A stretch of DNA of 64,000 nt, taken from assembly GCA_040756575.1 (NCBI GenBank), contig JBFLYP010000003.1, positions 62,001 through 126,000 of the forward strand, written 5' to 3'. Position 1 is the stretch's first letter. Every line of letters begins with the position of its first letter. Under the pieces are notes generated by a model that saw nothing but the letters and a program-made list of their open reading frames with translations, was not told the DNA's origin and searched no databases. Positions 1-8,114 of this stretch are shown here, in pieces. Both the position numbers and the translations under genes were made by a program. Source of the DNA: DTYU01 sp040756575 (lineage in GTDB: Bacteria; Bacillota; Desulfotomaculia; Desulfotomaculales; Ammonificaceae).

Positions 1-230
1 TCAAAATTTATGTTGGTTTTCAAAGGCTTTTCGCTATCGCTTTCCAGCAGCAGGGAAAGCTTTTGTTCCGCCCCGGACAATAGCATGCGACATTGTTTAA
101 CCAATTCCATCCCTTCGGTAAAGCGGGCTATAGCAGTGTCCAGGTCAAGGTTTCCGTTCTCAATCTCTTTTATTACAGCCTCTAACCGCTCAAGGCACTG
201 CTCAAATGAAAGCGGTTTATCTTCGCTCAT
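1..230 (-). CDS. xseB: Exodeoxyribonuclease VII small subunit (partial, C-terminus beyond window)
   Basis: About 76 residues are readable from an ATG at 230, and the frame is still open at base 1, so the last few residues lie outside. The text has the XseB pattern: a short acidic N-terminus, then SFEQCLERLEAVIKEIENG, a LDLDTAIARFTEGMEL helix and a QCRMLLSGAEQKL helix, which form the coiled-coil dimer that binds the large subunit. With XseA it degrades single-stranded DNA in both directions. Unusually, it is not next to xseA: folD, fchA and a DUF4416 gene lie between them. It is the last gene of the string seen here. Confidence 0.9.
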   Translation of the reverse strand, partial: MSEDKPLSFEQCLERLEAVIKEIENGNLDLDTAIARFTEGMELVKQCRMLLSGAEQKLSLLLESDSEKPLKTNINF

Positions 231-394
231 TTCCGCACTCTCCAACTGCAAGTTAAGAAAAGTATAGCATAAGGTGCCTTATCGCGGAAGATTTCTGGAC
301 CGCGCGTCCCAATCTAAAACCTTCCAGCCGGACCCGGTCTACCCCCAATAAACCAGACAACTCCCCACATCTGTTCAAACTTAAACGATCTTTA

Positions 395-979
395 CTAAGA
401 ACCGTGCCGAATCCTGAGCTGTTCCCTGTAAATCTCTCTGATGCGCTCAAAAATCTGCCTGTATTCTGCGCTTGCGTAGTCAGGGTAAGTCCAGGGCCAG
501 GGGTGGAAGCGCCCGTGTTTAAAGAAGAGAGTGACTTCAGCATATACTTTATTGCCTAAATAAATCCGGTGAACGTTATCCTTGGTAGTGGCAAGCACAA
601 GCTTGGCAAGGCTCACATATCCCGGGTCGATGTTCACCCTCCGTTTCCCCCGCGTTCTCCATGCTTCTTCAAGCTCCATCGTATAAAGCTTAAGTGAGAC
701 TAACTCGCACGGATCGATCAGGCGGGAAAAGCTGTAGAACCTTCTTTTCAGCCCGGTGCCCATTTCTTTCTCGTAATAACGTGTCTTATTGAAAAGTAAA
801 GGAGCGGAAATGAAATCAGCTTCTCCAAGACGGGCTTTCAAGGCCTTCTCGGCTTCGAGAAACAGCTCTTCTTGACCGGTAAAGACACTTACTACGGGTT
901 TTACCGGCTCCGGAGGCAACCTTTCCAAAACAGTTGTATCTGCATTACTGCTGTATCTCCCCCCTGACAGCAACAACAC
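395..979 (-). CDS. DUF4416 family protein
   Basis: This is recognised as the DUF4416 family by PVKPVVSVFTGQEELF near the start, a YYEKEMGTGLKRRF segment, KRRVNIDPGYVSLAKLVLAT and the C-terminal HPWPWTYPDYAS motif. These are the signature blocks of this family of about 180 residues, whose function is not known. The frame stays open upstream to 1039, inside fchA. I prefer the GTG at 979 because a GGGAG sits about 11 bases before it and it follows the fchA stop at 987 closely. A TTG nearer the conserved block is also possible. Its place in the folate/DNA string suggests only co-transcription, not a function. Confidence 0.8.
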   Translation of the reverse strand: MLLLSGGRYSSNADTTVLERLPPEPVKPVVSVFTGQEELFLEAEKALKARLGEADFISAPLLFNKTRYYEKEMGTGLKRRFYSFSRLIDPCELVSLKLYTMELEEAWRTRGKRRVNIDPGYVSLAKLVLATTKDNVHRIYLGNKVYAEVTLFFKHGRFHPWPWTYPDYASAEYRQIFERIREIYREQLRIRHGS

Positions 980-986
980 TTTTCGC

Positions 987-1625
987 TTAGCTCCCGGCCA
1001 AACGTTTGGTAACGGCCGATATCGCATTTTCCTTGACAAAGGCAGCCCGGCCTTTTAGTTCATCCCGCTTCGCAAGTGCTGCTGTTTTGTAAGAATCGTC
1101 TTTTATAAGGGGGACGTTGATATCAACGTTTAAAAGGGCGGCGTTAAGTGCCGCTTCCCCGAGGTAGGCTGCAACGCCGGCGTCGCTTACCGCCCCCTTG
1201 TTTCCTTTCAAGGCAGCCTGTTCAGCTAATTCAAGCACCTCGAGGCACGCGCCGGCTATGCCGAGCGGTGTTTCGGTGGCTCTAACTAAAGCCTCCTGCA
1301 TCCTCCGGGCGCGTTCGGCTTTTTGCTCCTCGGTCTCTCGCGGCATCTTGTAGACTTCCATAAAGGCACTAAAGGCTTCTATATCCGCCGCCACCAACTT
1401 CTCGAACCTGTTCATAAGAGCGGCGGTTTTCTGGAGCATTGCCGTCATCTCCGGTTCTACGTCGGCGTACTTTTCTTTACCGACTGTAAGACTTGCCACC
1501 ATCGATGCCATTGACGCAGCCAAAGCCCCACAGAGTGCCGCTACGCTCCCCCCACCCGGAGTGGGAGCGTTAGAGGCCGCTTCTTTCAAGAACTGCCTTA
1601 TGCTCCAGTTAAAAATCTGCTCCAT
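987..1625 (-). CDS. fchA: Methenyltetrahydrofolate cyclohydrolase, FTCD_C (cyclodeaminase) family
   Basis: The 212-residue product is a stand-alone cyclodeaminase/cyclohydrolase domain like clostridial FchA. It has the family's N-terminal block NAPTPGGGSVAALCGALAASM, a central helical region, and SDAGVAAYLGEAALNAALLNVDIN near the C-terminus. It is expected to interconvert 5,10-methenyl- and 10-formyl-tetrahydrofolate in the cytoplasm. It lies 11 bases downstream of folD, which carries out the neighbouring step and often the same one, so the pair forms a one-carbon module. A strong AGGAGG lies before the ATG. The alternative role, formimino-THF cyclodeaminase in histidine breakdown, is less likely because no histidine genes are nearby. 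Confidence 0.85.
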   Translation of the reverse strand: MEQIFNWSIRQFLKEAASNAPTPGGGSVAALCGALAASMASMVASLTVGKEKYADVEPEMTAMLQKTAALMNRFEKLVAADIEAFSAFMEVYKMPRETEEQKAERARRMQEALVRATETPLGIAGACLEVLELAEQAALKGNKGAVSDAGVAAYLGEAALNAALLNVDINVPLIKDDSYKTAALAKRDELKGRAAFVKENAISAVTKRLAGS

Positions 1626-1636
1626 TCCTGCACCTC

Positions 1637-2485
1637 CTAACCCAACCCCTGAAGTGAAACCGCCTTCAGTACATTTTGCATTATCAGCGTTGTGGTCATA
1701 CTTCCGACCCCGCCCGGGACCGGTGTAATGTAGCCTGCTACCTCTTTTGCGCTTTCAAAGTCGACATCGCCGCAAATACCCTTGTCCGTCTGGTTGATAC
1801 CTGCGTCGACAACCACCGCTCCCGGCTTCACCATATCACCGGTAATTAGGCCTGCTTTGCCGGCAGCCGCAACTAAAATGTCGGCCTCACGGGTGTGACG
1901 TGCCAGATCCACTGTCTTTGTATGACAGACCGTAATTGTTGCGTTCTTCCGCAAAAGCATTAGCATTAGCGGACGTCCGACGGTTTCTCCCCGTCCCACA
2001 AGTACCGCGTGTTTTCCGGCAATCTCAAGTCCGTAGCGCTCCATAATCTCTATGCAACTCTGCGGCGTAGCCGGGAATAAACCCTCTTCTCCCGCCAGCA
2101 GCCGCCCCCGGTTCGTAGCCGTCATCCCGTCAACGTCTTTCAGCGGCGAGACGGCATCCAGAATACGCCATTTGTTTACCTGCTTCGGCAGTGGAAACTC
2201 CACCAGGATGCCGTGCACCGCCGGGTCAGCATTGAGAGTCGCCACAAGAGCGAGAACGTCAGCTTCCTGGGTGTCTCCGGGAAGGTGGTGAAGTTCATAA
2301 GCAATTCCCACTCCCGCGCATGCCTTTTCCTTTGCCCGGGCATATACGACCGAACCCGGATCGTCCCCCACTAAAACCGCCGCTAATTTCGGCGTCAGAC
2401 CCCGCGACGCGAGTCTTTCGACCCCCGCTTTTATTTCTCCCTTAATCTTAGCCGCCAACGCCTTACCGTCGAGGATAACCCCCAT
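1637..2485 (-). CDS. folD: Bifunctional methylene-THF dehydrogenase / methenyl-THF cyclohydrolase
   Basis: FolD oxidises 5,10-methylene-THF with NADP and hydrolyses the methenyl product to 10-formyl-THF. The 282-residue length is normal. Visible motifs are the catalytic VYARAKEKAC lysine segment near residue 50, the PLPKQVN loop, the Rossmann-type VLVGRGETVGRPL around residue 160 (the usual third residue is Ser rather than Gly), and the C-terminal PVPGGVGSMTTT, where most homologues have GPMT. An SD-like GAGGGGGT precedes the ATG. It leads into fchA with an 11-base gap. The 250 bases upstream, back to xseA, are AT-rich and probably hold a promoter. Confidence 0.95.
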   Translation of the reverse strand: MGVILDGKALAAKIKGEIKAGVERLASRGLTPKLAAVLVGDDPGSVVYARAKEKACAGVGIAYELHHLPGDTQEADVLALVATLNADPAVHGILVEFPLPKQVNKWRILDAVSPLKDVDGMTATNRGRLLAGEEGLFPATPQSCIEIMERYGLEIAGKHAVLVGRGETVGRPLMLMLLRKNATITVCHTKTVDLARHTREADILVAAAGKAGLITGDMVKPGAVVVDAGINQTDKGICGDVDFESAKEVAGYITPVPGGVGSMTTTLIMQNVLKAVSLQGLG

Positions 2486-2735
2486 GAACCCTACCCCCTC
2501 TTATTTGATAGTTTTTAATAAACCGCGGCAAAACCTCGCCTGCCTTTACCTTCCCTACCTTAATTAAACGGCCCCCGCGCCCCTCCTTAACCCTATGCCT
2601 TAGAATTGATAAATCCCTTTTGTTAAATTCTACCGAGACGCTCTTATTTTCGGAGCATCATATATTTTCTGCAATTGTACAGCCATGCGTGTTCGCGTTG
2701 TAAAGAACCGGAAGTTAAACGGAAAAAAAGAAAGC

Positions 2736-3959
2736 CTAAGAAGCCGCATTACCGCCGTCAGCCGTAACACCTTCCACTTTGCATTGGAGACCGCCCCTGC
2801 TAAGCAGCACTTCCACCCTTTCCCCTACATTGACTTGGGATGCATCAGTGAGCACACGACCGGTTGCCGAACGGCGGCATACGCTGTATCCGCGTGCCAG
2901 CGTCTTTAACGGGCTCAGTGCATCAAGCCTGCTGCTGAGAACAGCGATGCGCGCTTCAGCCCTCTGCAACCTATCGCGAATACGGTATTCAATACGGAGC
3001 GCAATACTGTCTACGGTCTGTGCTCTACGGCCGCAAATCGTATCCCACGGGTGAACCAAGGCCCGGCTTTTGATCACCTGTTGAAAACGCAAGCGCAGTA
3101 CCTCAAACCGCCTGGCGATTGCCGCACGGAGCCTGCCGGACATATCTGCTAACTTCTGCATCAGTTCGCCGCTATCGGGTGAAACCAGGGCAGCAGCCGC
3201 TGACGGGGTGGCTGCACATGCATCGGCTGCGAGGTCCGTAAGCGTCTCATCCCGCTCGTGGCCGACTGCGGACACAACAGGCACGTTTGAGGTAAAAACT
3301 GCGCGAACGACCAACTCGGTGTTGAAGGCGGAGAGCTCTTCTAACGAACCACCGCCACGGCCGACAATAATGACGTCTACGTTCCCGTGCCGGTTAAGCC
3401 GCGCAATCGCTGCTGCAATTTCTGCCGGGGCTTGATCTCCCTGAACCGCGCACGGAGCTATAACCAGTTCCGCCACCGGCCAACGCTGCCGGAGAATCTC
3501 AACGATGTCCCGGACTGCGGCTCCCTCGAGTGAAGTAGCTACCCCGATACGTTTCGGGAAGCGCGGCAATGCCCTTTTCCTGTACGTGCTGAAAAGACCT
3601 TCCTTTTCCAGCCGTAGTTTCAATTCCCTGAGCAGAATTCTCTGAAGCCCGACACCGTCGTGTTCCAGTTCGTAAACATAGAGCTGCACGTTTCCGTCGC
3701 GCTCGTAAAGCGAAATGCGGCCGCGGACTATTACTGCTGAACCGTTGGACAACGGAAACTGTAAAGACTTCGCCCGTGAACGGAACATAACTGCCCGCAG
3801 CTGGCTTACCTGATCCTTCAGTGTGAAGTAGATATGTCCGGAGGCAGGAGTGCTCAGATTCGAGATTTCACCGCGCACCCACAGGGCGCTGAGGACCGGG
3901 TCGCCTTCAAGCTGTTCGCGTATACGGTTGGTGACCTCGGTAACAGTCAGAATCGCCAT
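2736..3959 (-). CDS. xseA: Exodeoxyribonuclease VII large subunit
   Basis: XseA is the catalytic subunit of exonuclease VII. The 407 residues show an N-terminal OB-fold (LWVRGEISNLSTPASGHIYF), a catalytic core with GVATSLEGAAVRDI and the diagnostic VGRGGGSLEELSAFN, and a long helical arm of about residues 250-350 that binds several XseB copies. The conserved C-terminal LARGYSVCR follows. The ATG has GGAGG seven bases upstream. It sits downstream of nusB and upstream of folD, the common Firmicute order. The partner gene xseB, however, is four genes further on. Confidence 0.96.
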   Translation of the reverse strand: MAILTVTEVTNRIREQLEGDPVLSALWVRGEISNLSTPASGHIYFTLKDQVSQLRAVMFRSRAKSLQFPLSNGSAVIVRGRISLYERDGNVQLYVYELEHDGVGLQRILLRELKLRLEKEGLFSTYRKRALPRFPKRIGVATSLEGAAVRDIVEILRQRWPVAELVIAPCAVQGDQAPAEIAAAIARLNRHGNVDVIIVGRGGGSLEELSAFNTELVVRAVFTSNVPVVSAVGHERDETLTDLAADACAATPSAAAALVSPDSGELMQKLADMSGRLRAAIARRFEVLRLRFQQVIKSRALVHPWDTICGRRAQTVDSIALRIEYRIRDRLQRAEARIAVLSSRLDALSPLKTLARGYSVCRRSATGRVLTDASQVNVGERVEVLLSRGGLQCKVEGVTADGGNAAS

Positions 3960-4150
3960 GTTTCCCTCCGCAGGCGGTGCTCATTATTTGTCGGGTTTGC
4001 GGTGGCAAATGTACTACCCGTTTTGATGTTAGCCGGCGTTTATTACCGGACGAACGAGTGCCGTTTGGGATTAGTTTATTTCAATCAGGTGGGCGGATTG
4101 TCCTCCTTCTCCAGGGACGATTATAACTTCGACGGTTATAAAATAATGAG

Positions 4151-4573
4151 CTATTTCGCTCTTTCTCTGTATATATCCAGTCTTTCCGCTACTTTTCCTA
4201 AGATACCGTTGACAAAGCGGGGAGAATCTTCGCCGCCGTATCGTTTTGCCAGCTCGACGGCCTCGTTGATAGCCACGTTAGGCGGAATGTCGTCTCGAAA
4301 TAACAGCTCAAATAGAGCGACCCGCATTGCGTTCCGGTCCATGCCGTTCATCCTTTCGATCCGCCAGTCACGGCTCAAATCGGCAATAATCCCGTCGATG
4401 CTTTCCTGCCTCCTGCACACGCCGAAGACAAGAGATTCGGCAAATTCCCTGTCCGGCCCGGTAATTTTGAACTGGTCCATGGTTCTTTCAAAGGCCTCTC
4501 TTACCTGGGCACGGCCCACATCAACCTGGAAAAGGACAATAACACCCGCCTCCCTTGCCCGCCGCCGGCTCAC
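4151..4573 (-). CDS. nusB: Transcription antitermination / rRNA processing factor NusB
   Basis: This all-helical 140-residue protein binds boxA RNA with S10 (NusE) during rRNA antitermination. It starts with the family's SRRRAREAGVIVLFQVDV (usual form RRxARExAlqxLyq). Further on it has RNAMRVALFELLFRDDIPPNVAINEAVELAKRYG and ends with FVNGILGKVAE, all typical. The start is GTG with AGGTGG a few bases upstream. It follows the DUF2273 gene by 8 bases, so it is probably co-transcribed with asp23-amaP. Confidence 0.95.
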   Translation of the reverse strand: MSRRRAREAGVIVLFQVDVGRAQVREAFERTMDQFKITGPDREFAESLVFGVCRRQESIDGIIADLSRDWRIERMNGMDRNAMRVALFELLFRDDIPPNVAINEAVELAKRYGGEDSPRFVNGILGKVAERLDIYRERAK

Positions 4574-4581
4574 GCAACCAC

Positions 4582-4791
4582 CTACTTCTCCCGGAATAAT
4601 TTATCCCAAAAGCGACCAAAATCCAGCCTTTCGTCAACCCGTTTGCCGACAAAATAGCCTATTGCAACGCAAACCCCAACAAAAAGCGCCTTCCAGAAAC
4701 CGTAGACGATGGCAAACCAGCCGAAGACAAGCCCTAATACCACACCTACTATTTTCCCGCGGTGGCGTTCAAAGAGTTCCTGATAGTTCAC
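4582..4791 (-). CDS. DUF2273 small membrane protein
   Basis: A 69-residue protein of the DUF2273 family. It has a short polar N-terminus (NYQELFERHRGK), two closely spaced hydrophobic segments at about residues 13-32 and 34-50 with a glycine-rich turn, and a basic/acidic tail (KRVDERLDFGRFWDKLF). It is expected in the cytoplasmic membrane as a hairpin. Genes of this family recur between amaP and asp23/nusB in Firmicutes, as here, so it is probably part of the Asp23/AmaP envelope-associated complex. That role is inferred from context only. Confidence 0.85.
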   Translation of the reverse strand: MNYQELFERHRGKIVGVVLGLVFGWFAIVYGFWKALFVGVCVAIGYFVGKRVDERLDFGRFWDKLFREK

Positions 4792-4804
4792 TTATATCCC
4801 CATC

Positions 4805-5341
4805 CTATTCAACCCGAGGCTTGGCCGTAGATATATTTTCGACCAGAACCTGCACATTGTTGGTGGTTATACCCGTAACGTCCTTGACCATATTTTTAAC
4901 TTGCTGTTGAATTTCATGGGAAAGTTCGGGAATGTTGGCGCTTGGTGTTGTCACTATTTTAATTTGAATGGCAATCCCGTGGGGCACTTGGGTTACCTTC
5001 GGACGCACTTCCCTCACTCCGGGGAAGTTTCCCACAACTTTTGAAACGAGGCTTTCTATGGCGGTTAATGCCACCTGCACCTGGCCGAGGGGATTGTCAT
5101 CTACTAAGGCCAATCTGCTCTGCGGGCGGCGGACCTTGACACTTGCAATCATTAGCCTGAACCCTGCTATCAAGAAGGCTACAGCAGCAACGTACAGCAA
5201 CTCCCGTCGCTGCGGCGAACCCGCCTCTTTTGCCAGGTCAAGGGCCGGCTGCCACCCGGCCAGCACAAGTATCAATACCGCAAGGATTATGGTGACGCAT
5301 AAGCTGTAAAGCAATAAGAGACCGCGGTCAAACGGTCCCAT
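4805..5341 (-). CDS. amaP: Alkaline shock response membrane anchor protein AmaP
   Basis: The 178-residue product has two membrane segments, at about residues 5-28 (LLLLYSLCVTIILAVLILVL) and 45-62, followed by a soluble Asp23-like domain. This is the AmaP layout, in which the protein anchors Asp23 at the membrane. The frame is open further upstream to 5383, but the ATG at 5341 is chosen because AAAGGAG lies seven bases before it. That SD is at the end of a composite repeat separating amaP from asp23. DUF2273 follows after 13 bases. Confidence 0.88.
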   Translation of the reverse strand: MGPFDRGLLLLYSLCVTIILAVLILVLAGWQPALDLAKEAGSPQRRELLYVAAVAFLIAGFRLMIASVKVRRPQSRLALVDDNPLGQVQVALTAIESLVSKVVGNFPGVREVRPKVTQVPHGIAIQIKIVTTPSANIPELSHEIQQQVKNMVKDVTGITTNNVQVLVENISTAKPRVE

Positions 5342-5359
5342 CAAACCACTCCTTTGGAA

Positions 5360-5624
5360 ATGCATTCTTCTTCCGTGGGGCATGGCGATCAGCTTCGCAT
5401 TACTGCGTCAGGCTCGCCCAGTATTTAAGAGGTGGGATGTGGGAGGTTAGAGGTGATTTCTTAAGGTAGAAATTCGCTGCGCGAATTTCTTCATAGCCCG
5501 CACTTCCCACTTCCCACTTCTCACTTCTCACTTCTCACTTCTCACTTCTCACTTCCCTACAGCTCTATCCGCCCCATTTTCAGATTTCGTGGTGCCGCTT
5601 GACAGCGGCATGGGGGACTCCTTT
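5360..5624 (-). repeat. Composite intra-operon repeat, copy A (asp23/amaP)
   Basis: One of five related elements. On the plus strand it runs from the TTCTTCCGTGGGG block beside the amaP SD, through GTGGGATGTGGGAGG and a palindromic GAAATTCGC-TGC-GCGAATTTC (5469-5489), into a CACTTCTCACTTCTCAC run. It ends with CCCCATTTTCAGATTTCG and a TGCCGCT/AGCGGCA hairpin followed by GGGGGACTCC. Compared with copies C-E it has lost most of the segment containing CGCGTTCCGTTTATG. The remaining 190 bases up to asp23 show nothing recognisable. Confidence 0.85.
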
Positions 5625-5813
5625 GAAAGACGTTTAATATTAAAGGCTAAAACTCAATTTACCTTGACCATTTTCCCCCTCTGCCGGTTGGAACGTCAGG
5701 TGGTCTACGCTCTACTTTTCAAGCGTTTAGATTCCGGGTGCGTAATTCCCGCTTTTGATTCTGCCTCTTCGCTTCCGGCTCCCGACTCCCGCCTTACTCT
5801 TTCAGCCTTTTCC

Positions 5814-6215
5814 CTACCGGACGCGGCGTTCCTCTTCTTTCTGTTCCTCCGGAAAAACCACGCCCTGTACGTGTACGTTGACCTCAACTACCGCGAGCCC
5901 GGTCATTTCCTCAACTGCCCGCTTTACGGCGGCTTGAACCTGCCCGGCAACAGATGCGATCTGAACTCCGTAATCTACGACCACAAAAAGGTCGATAGCC
6001 GCCTCACGTTCACCGACTTCAACCTTCACACCTTTGGATAAATTCTTGCGGCCCAGCATCTCAGCAATCCCGCCGACAATGCCGCCGCTCATCCCGGCGA
6101 CCCCGGGCACTTCAGTTGCAGCCAGACCCGCAATAATGCCGACCACCTCGTTTGCGATTCGTATCGCCCCCAGTTCGCTCACTAACTCCTGGCCGGTAAC
6201 CGCTTCTTTTGCCAT
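5814..6215 (-). CDS. Asp23/Gls24 family envelope stress response protein
   Basis: A 133-residue soluble protein with the Asp23 pattern: GAIRIANEVVGIIAGLAATEVPGVAGM near residues 15-42, then GVKVEVGEREAAIDLFVVVDYG and an IASVAGQVQAAVKRAVEEMTGLAVVEVNVHVQGV helix-strand ending. These proteins form a sheet-like layer beneath the membrane via AmaP. A clean AGGAGG precedes the ATG by seven bases. It follows accC by 62 bases and is separated from amaP by a composite repeat. The acc-asp23-nusB order is common in Firmicutes. Confidence 0.93.
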   Translation of the reverse strand: MAKEAVTGQELVSELGAIRIANEVVGIIAGLAATEVPGVAGMSGGIVGGIAEMLGRKNLSKGVKVEVGEREAAIDLFVVVDYGVQIASVAGQVQAAVKRAVEEMTGLAVVEVNVHVQGVVFPEEQKEEERRVR

Positions 6216-6277
6216 GCGAATACCTCCTGGCGTCCAAATTCCCTTATCTATAATGGTATCATACTAAATTTTTCACA

Positions 6278-7642
6278 TTAAGGCAACCTCAATTCTTCTT
6301 CTTTGAGAATACGACGCTGGACAAAGTTCGTATAAACCTCTCCGCGCCGGAAAAAGGCGTTTTGCAGCACCCGCTGGTGGAATGGAATTGTAGTAGGCAC
6401 CCCATCAATGACAAATTCTTCTAAACTGCGCTCCATCCGGGCAACGGCCTCAGCGCGGTTCCGCCCCCAAGTGATCAGCTTCGCGATTAAAGAGTCATAG
6501 TACGGCGGAATTGTGTACCCCGGATACATCGCCGTGTCAACGCGCACCCCCGGTCCGCCGGGGGGAAGGAATGCCTGTATTCTTCCCGGACAGGGTACAA
6601 AATTCCGGCTCGGGTCTTCGGCATTTATCCGACATTCAATTGACCAGCCGTCAATTCTGATGTCCGACTGCTTATAACCTAACGGCTCTCCGGCTGCGAT
6701 CTTAATCTGTTCTTTTACCAGATCACAGCCGGTGACCATCTCGGTTACCGGGTGTTCTACCTGGATACGCGTGTTCATTTCAATGAAATAAAAATTGTTA
6801 TATTTATCAAGCAGGAATTCAACCGTACCGGCATTGTAATAACCCGCGGCTTGGGCGGCCTTCAACGCAGCCTCCCCCATCTTCTTGCGCAAAGCGGGAT
6901 CAAGTGCGGTCGACGGCGCCTCCTCCAGGAGTTTCTGGTTCCGGCGCTGAATAGAGCAGTCGCGCTCTCCTAAATAAATGATATTTCCGTACCGGTCACC
7001 TAATATCTGGAATTCGATATGGCGGGGCTCGTCCACGTATTTCTCAATGTATACCTCGGGACTCCCGAATGCCGCCTCAGCCTCGCTTTGAGCTGACTGG
7101 AGGGCGGTTTTAAGCTCCCCAGGTGTGTGCACTACCCGCATTCCACGGCCGCCGCCTCCTGCCGCGGCCTTGACCATAACCGGGTAGCCGATCTCCTTGG
7201 CCAAGCTAATTGCGTGGTCCGCGTTGACAACCACTTCCTCTGAACCGGGTACCACCGGAACACCGGCATCCGCCACGGTTTTCCGGGCCACGGCCTTGTC
7301 CCCCATCTTTTCCAAGGCTTCGACAGGCGGTCCGATAAAGGTGAGGCCGCAACTTGCACAGACTTCCGCGAAGCCGGCATTCTCCGCAAGAAATCCGTAA
7401 CCCGGGTGAACCGCTTCTGCCCCGGAGACTTCAGCCACACTGATTATGTTGGTAAAGTTAAGATAACTTTTAACCGCCGGTGGCGGTCCGATACAGAAGG
7501 CCTCATCCGCCAGCCGCACCGGCAGGCTGTCACGGTCGGCCTCAGAGTAAACCACGACCGTTTTGATACCGAGTTCTTTACAGGCCCGGATGATCCGGAG
7601 CGCAATTTCTCCCCTGTTGGCGATTAAAACCTTACTGAACAT
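6278..7642 (-). CDS. accC: Biotin carboxylase (acetyl-CoA / acyl carboxylase subunit)
   Basis: AccC carboxylates the biotin on BCCP using ATP and bicarbonate. The 454-residue protein has an N-terminal domain (KVLIANRGEIALRIIRACKELG), the ATP-grasp glycine loop AAAGGGGRGMRVV around residue 160, EKYVDEPRHIEFQILGD, ERDCSIQRRNQKLLEEAPS, and the catalytic MNTRIQVEHPVTE near residue 295. AAGGAG lies before the ATG. It is 28 bases downstream of the carboxyltransferase/BCCP fusion. The subunit could therefore serve fatty-acid synthesis, a pyruvate or methylmalonyl-type carboxylation, or both. Confidence 0.95.
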   Translation of the reverse strand: MFSKVLIANRGEIALRIIRACKELGIKTVVVYSEADRDSLPVRLADEAFCIGPPPAVKSYLNFTNIISVAEVSGAEAVHPGYGFLAENAGFAEVCASCGLTFIGPPVEALEKMGDKAVARKTVADAGVPVVPGSEEVVVNADHAISLAKEIGYPVMVKAAAGGGGRGMRVVHTPGELKTALQSAQSEAEAAFGSPEVYIEKYVDEPRHIEFQILGDRYGNIIYLGERDCSIQRRNQKLLEEAPSTALDPALRKKMGEAALKAAQAAGYYNAGTVEFLLDKYNNFYFIEMNTRIQVEHPVTEMVTGCDLVKEQIKIAAGEPLGYKQSDIRIDGWSIECRINAEDPSRNFVPCPGRIQAFLPPGGPGVRVDTAMYPGYTIPPYYDSLIAKLITWGRNRAEAVARMERSLEEFVIDGVPTTIPFHQRVLQNAFFRRGEVYTNFVQRRILKEEELRLP

Positions 7643-7670
7643 GAATGCTCTCCTTTGTGCAGCAGGGATA

Positions 7671-8114
7671 CTACTTCGCTTCTCTGATCAAAAAGAGAGG
7701 TTGTCCGTATTCCACCGGGTGCCCGTTCTCTACAAGGATTTCGACTACTTCACCCGCTACCTCGGACTGGATCTCATTCATGAGCTTCATCGCCTCCACA
7801 ATGCACAACACCTTGCCCTTTTCTACTTTATCCCCTACCTCTACATAAGGCGGCGAGTCCGGCGAAGGCGCACGGTAAAAGGTGCCCACCATAGGCGACT
7901 GGACTGTGTAGAGGTCCTCCGCAGCAACAGAAGGCGTCTCCTCCTTTACGGCCGCTTCCGCTGCAGCTTGCTCCCGAACGGAGGCATCCCGGGTACTTGC
8001 CGGTAAACTTCCCTTTCGGATCGTCAGTTTCGTTCCCGCTGTCTCCAACGAAAACTCGGTGACATTGCTTTCTTCAAGAAGCTTGAGAAGTTCCCGTATT
8101 TCCTTAATATTCAT
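7671..8114 (-). CDS. accB: Probable internally initiated free biotin carboxyl carrier protein
   Basis: Inside the fusion gene, an in-frame ATG at 8114 is preceded by AAAAGGAGG with eight bases between GGAGG and the start. This is a better ribosome-binding site than most in the window. Translation from it gives 147 residues, the usual AccB length. It begins exactly at the AccB N-terminal helix (MNIKEIRELLKLLEES) and includes the Pro-rich/Ala linker and biotinyl domain with EAMKLMN near residue 110. Free BCCP would be required for AccABCD, and no separate accB is visible here. The second start is seen in sequence; its use is inferred. Confidence 0.6.
   Translation of the reverse strand: MNIKEIRELLKLLEESNVTEFSLETAGTKLTIRKGSLPASTRDASVREQAAAEAAVKEETPSVAAEDLYTVQSPMVGTFYRAPSPDSPPYVEVGDKVEKGKVLCIVEAMKLMNEIQSEVAGEVVEILVENGHPVEYGQPLFLIREAK

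Noticed and set aside
3834..4910. 358-codon plus-strand open frame across xseA, nusB and DUF2273
   Set aside because: It is antisense to three well-supported genes, has no family features and no start signal.
5500..5560. CTTCTCACTTCTCAC run as a possible CRISPR array
   Set aside because: The 7-base repeats have no spacers; it is a microsatellite expansion inside one arm of the composite repeat.
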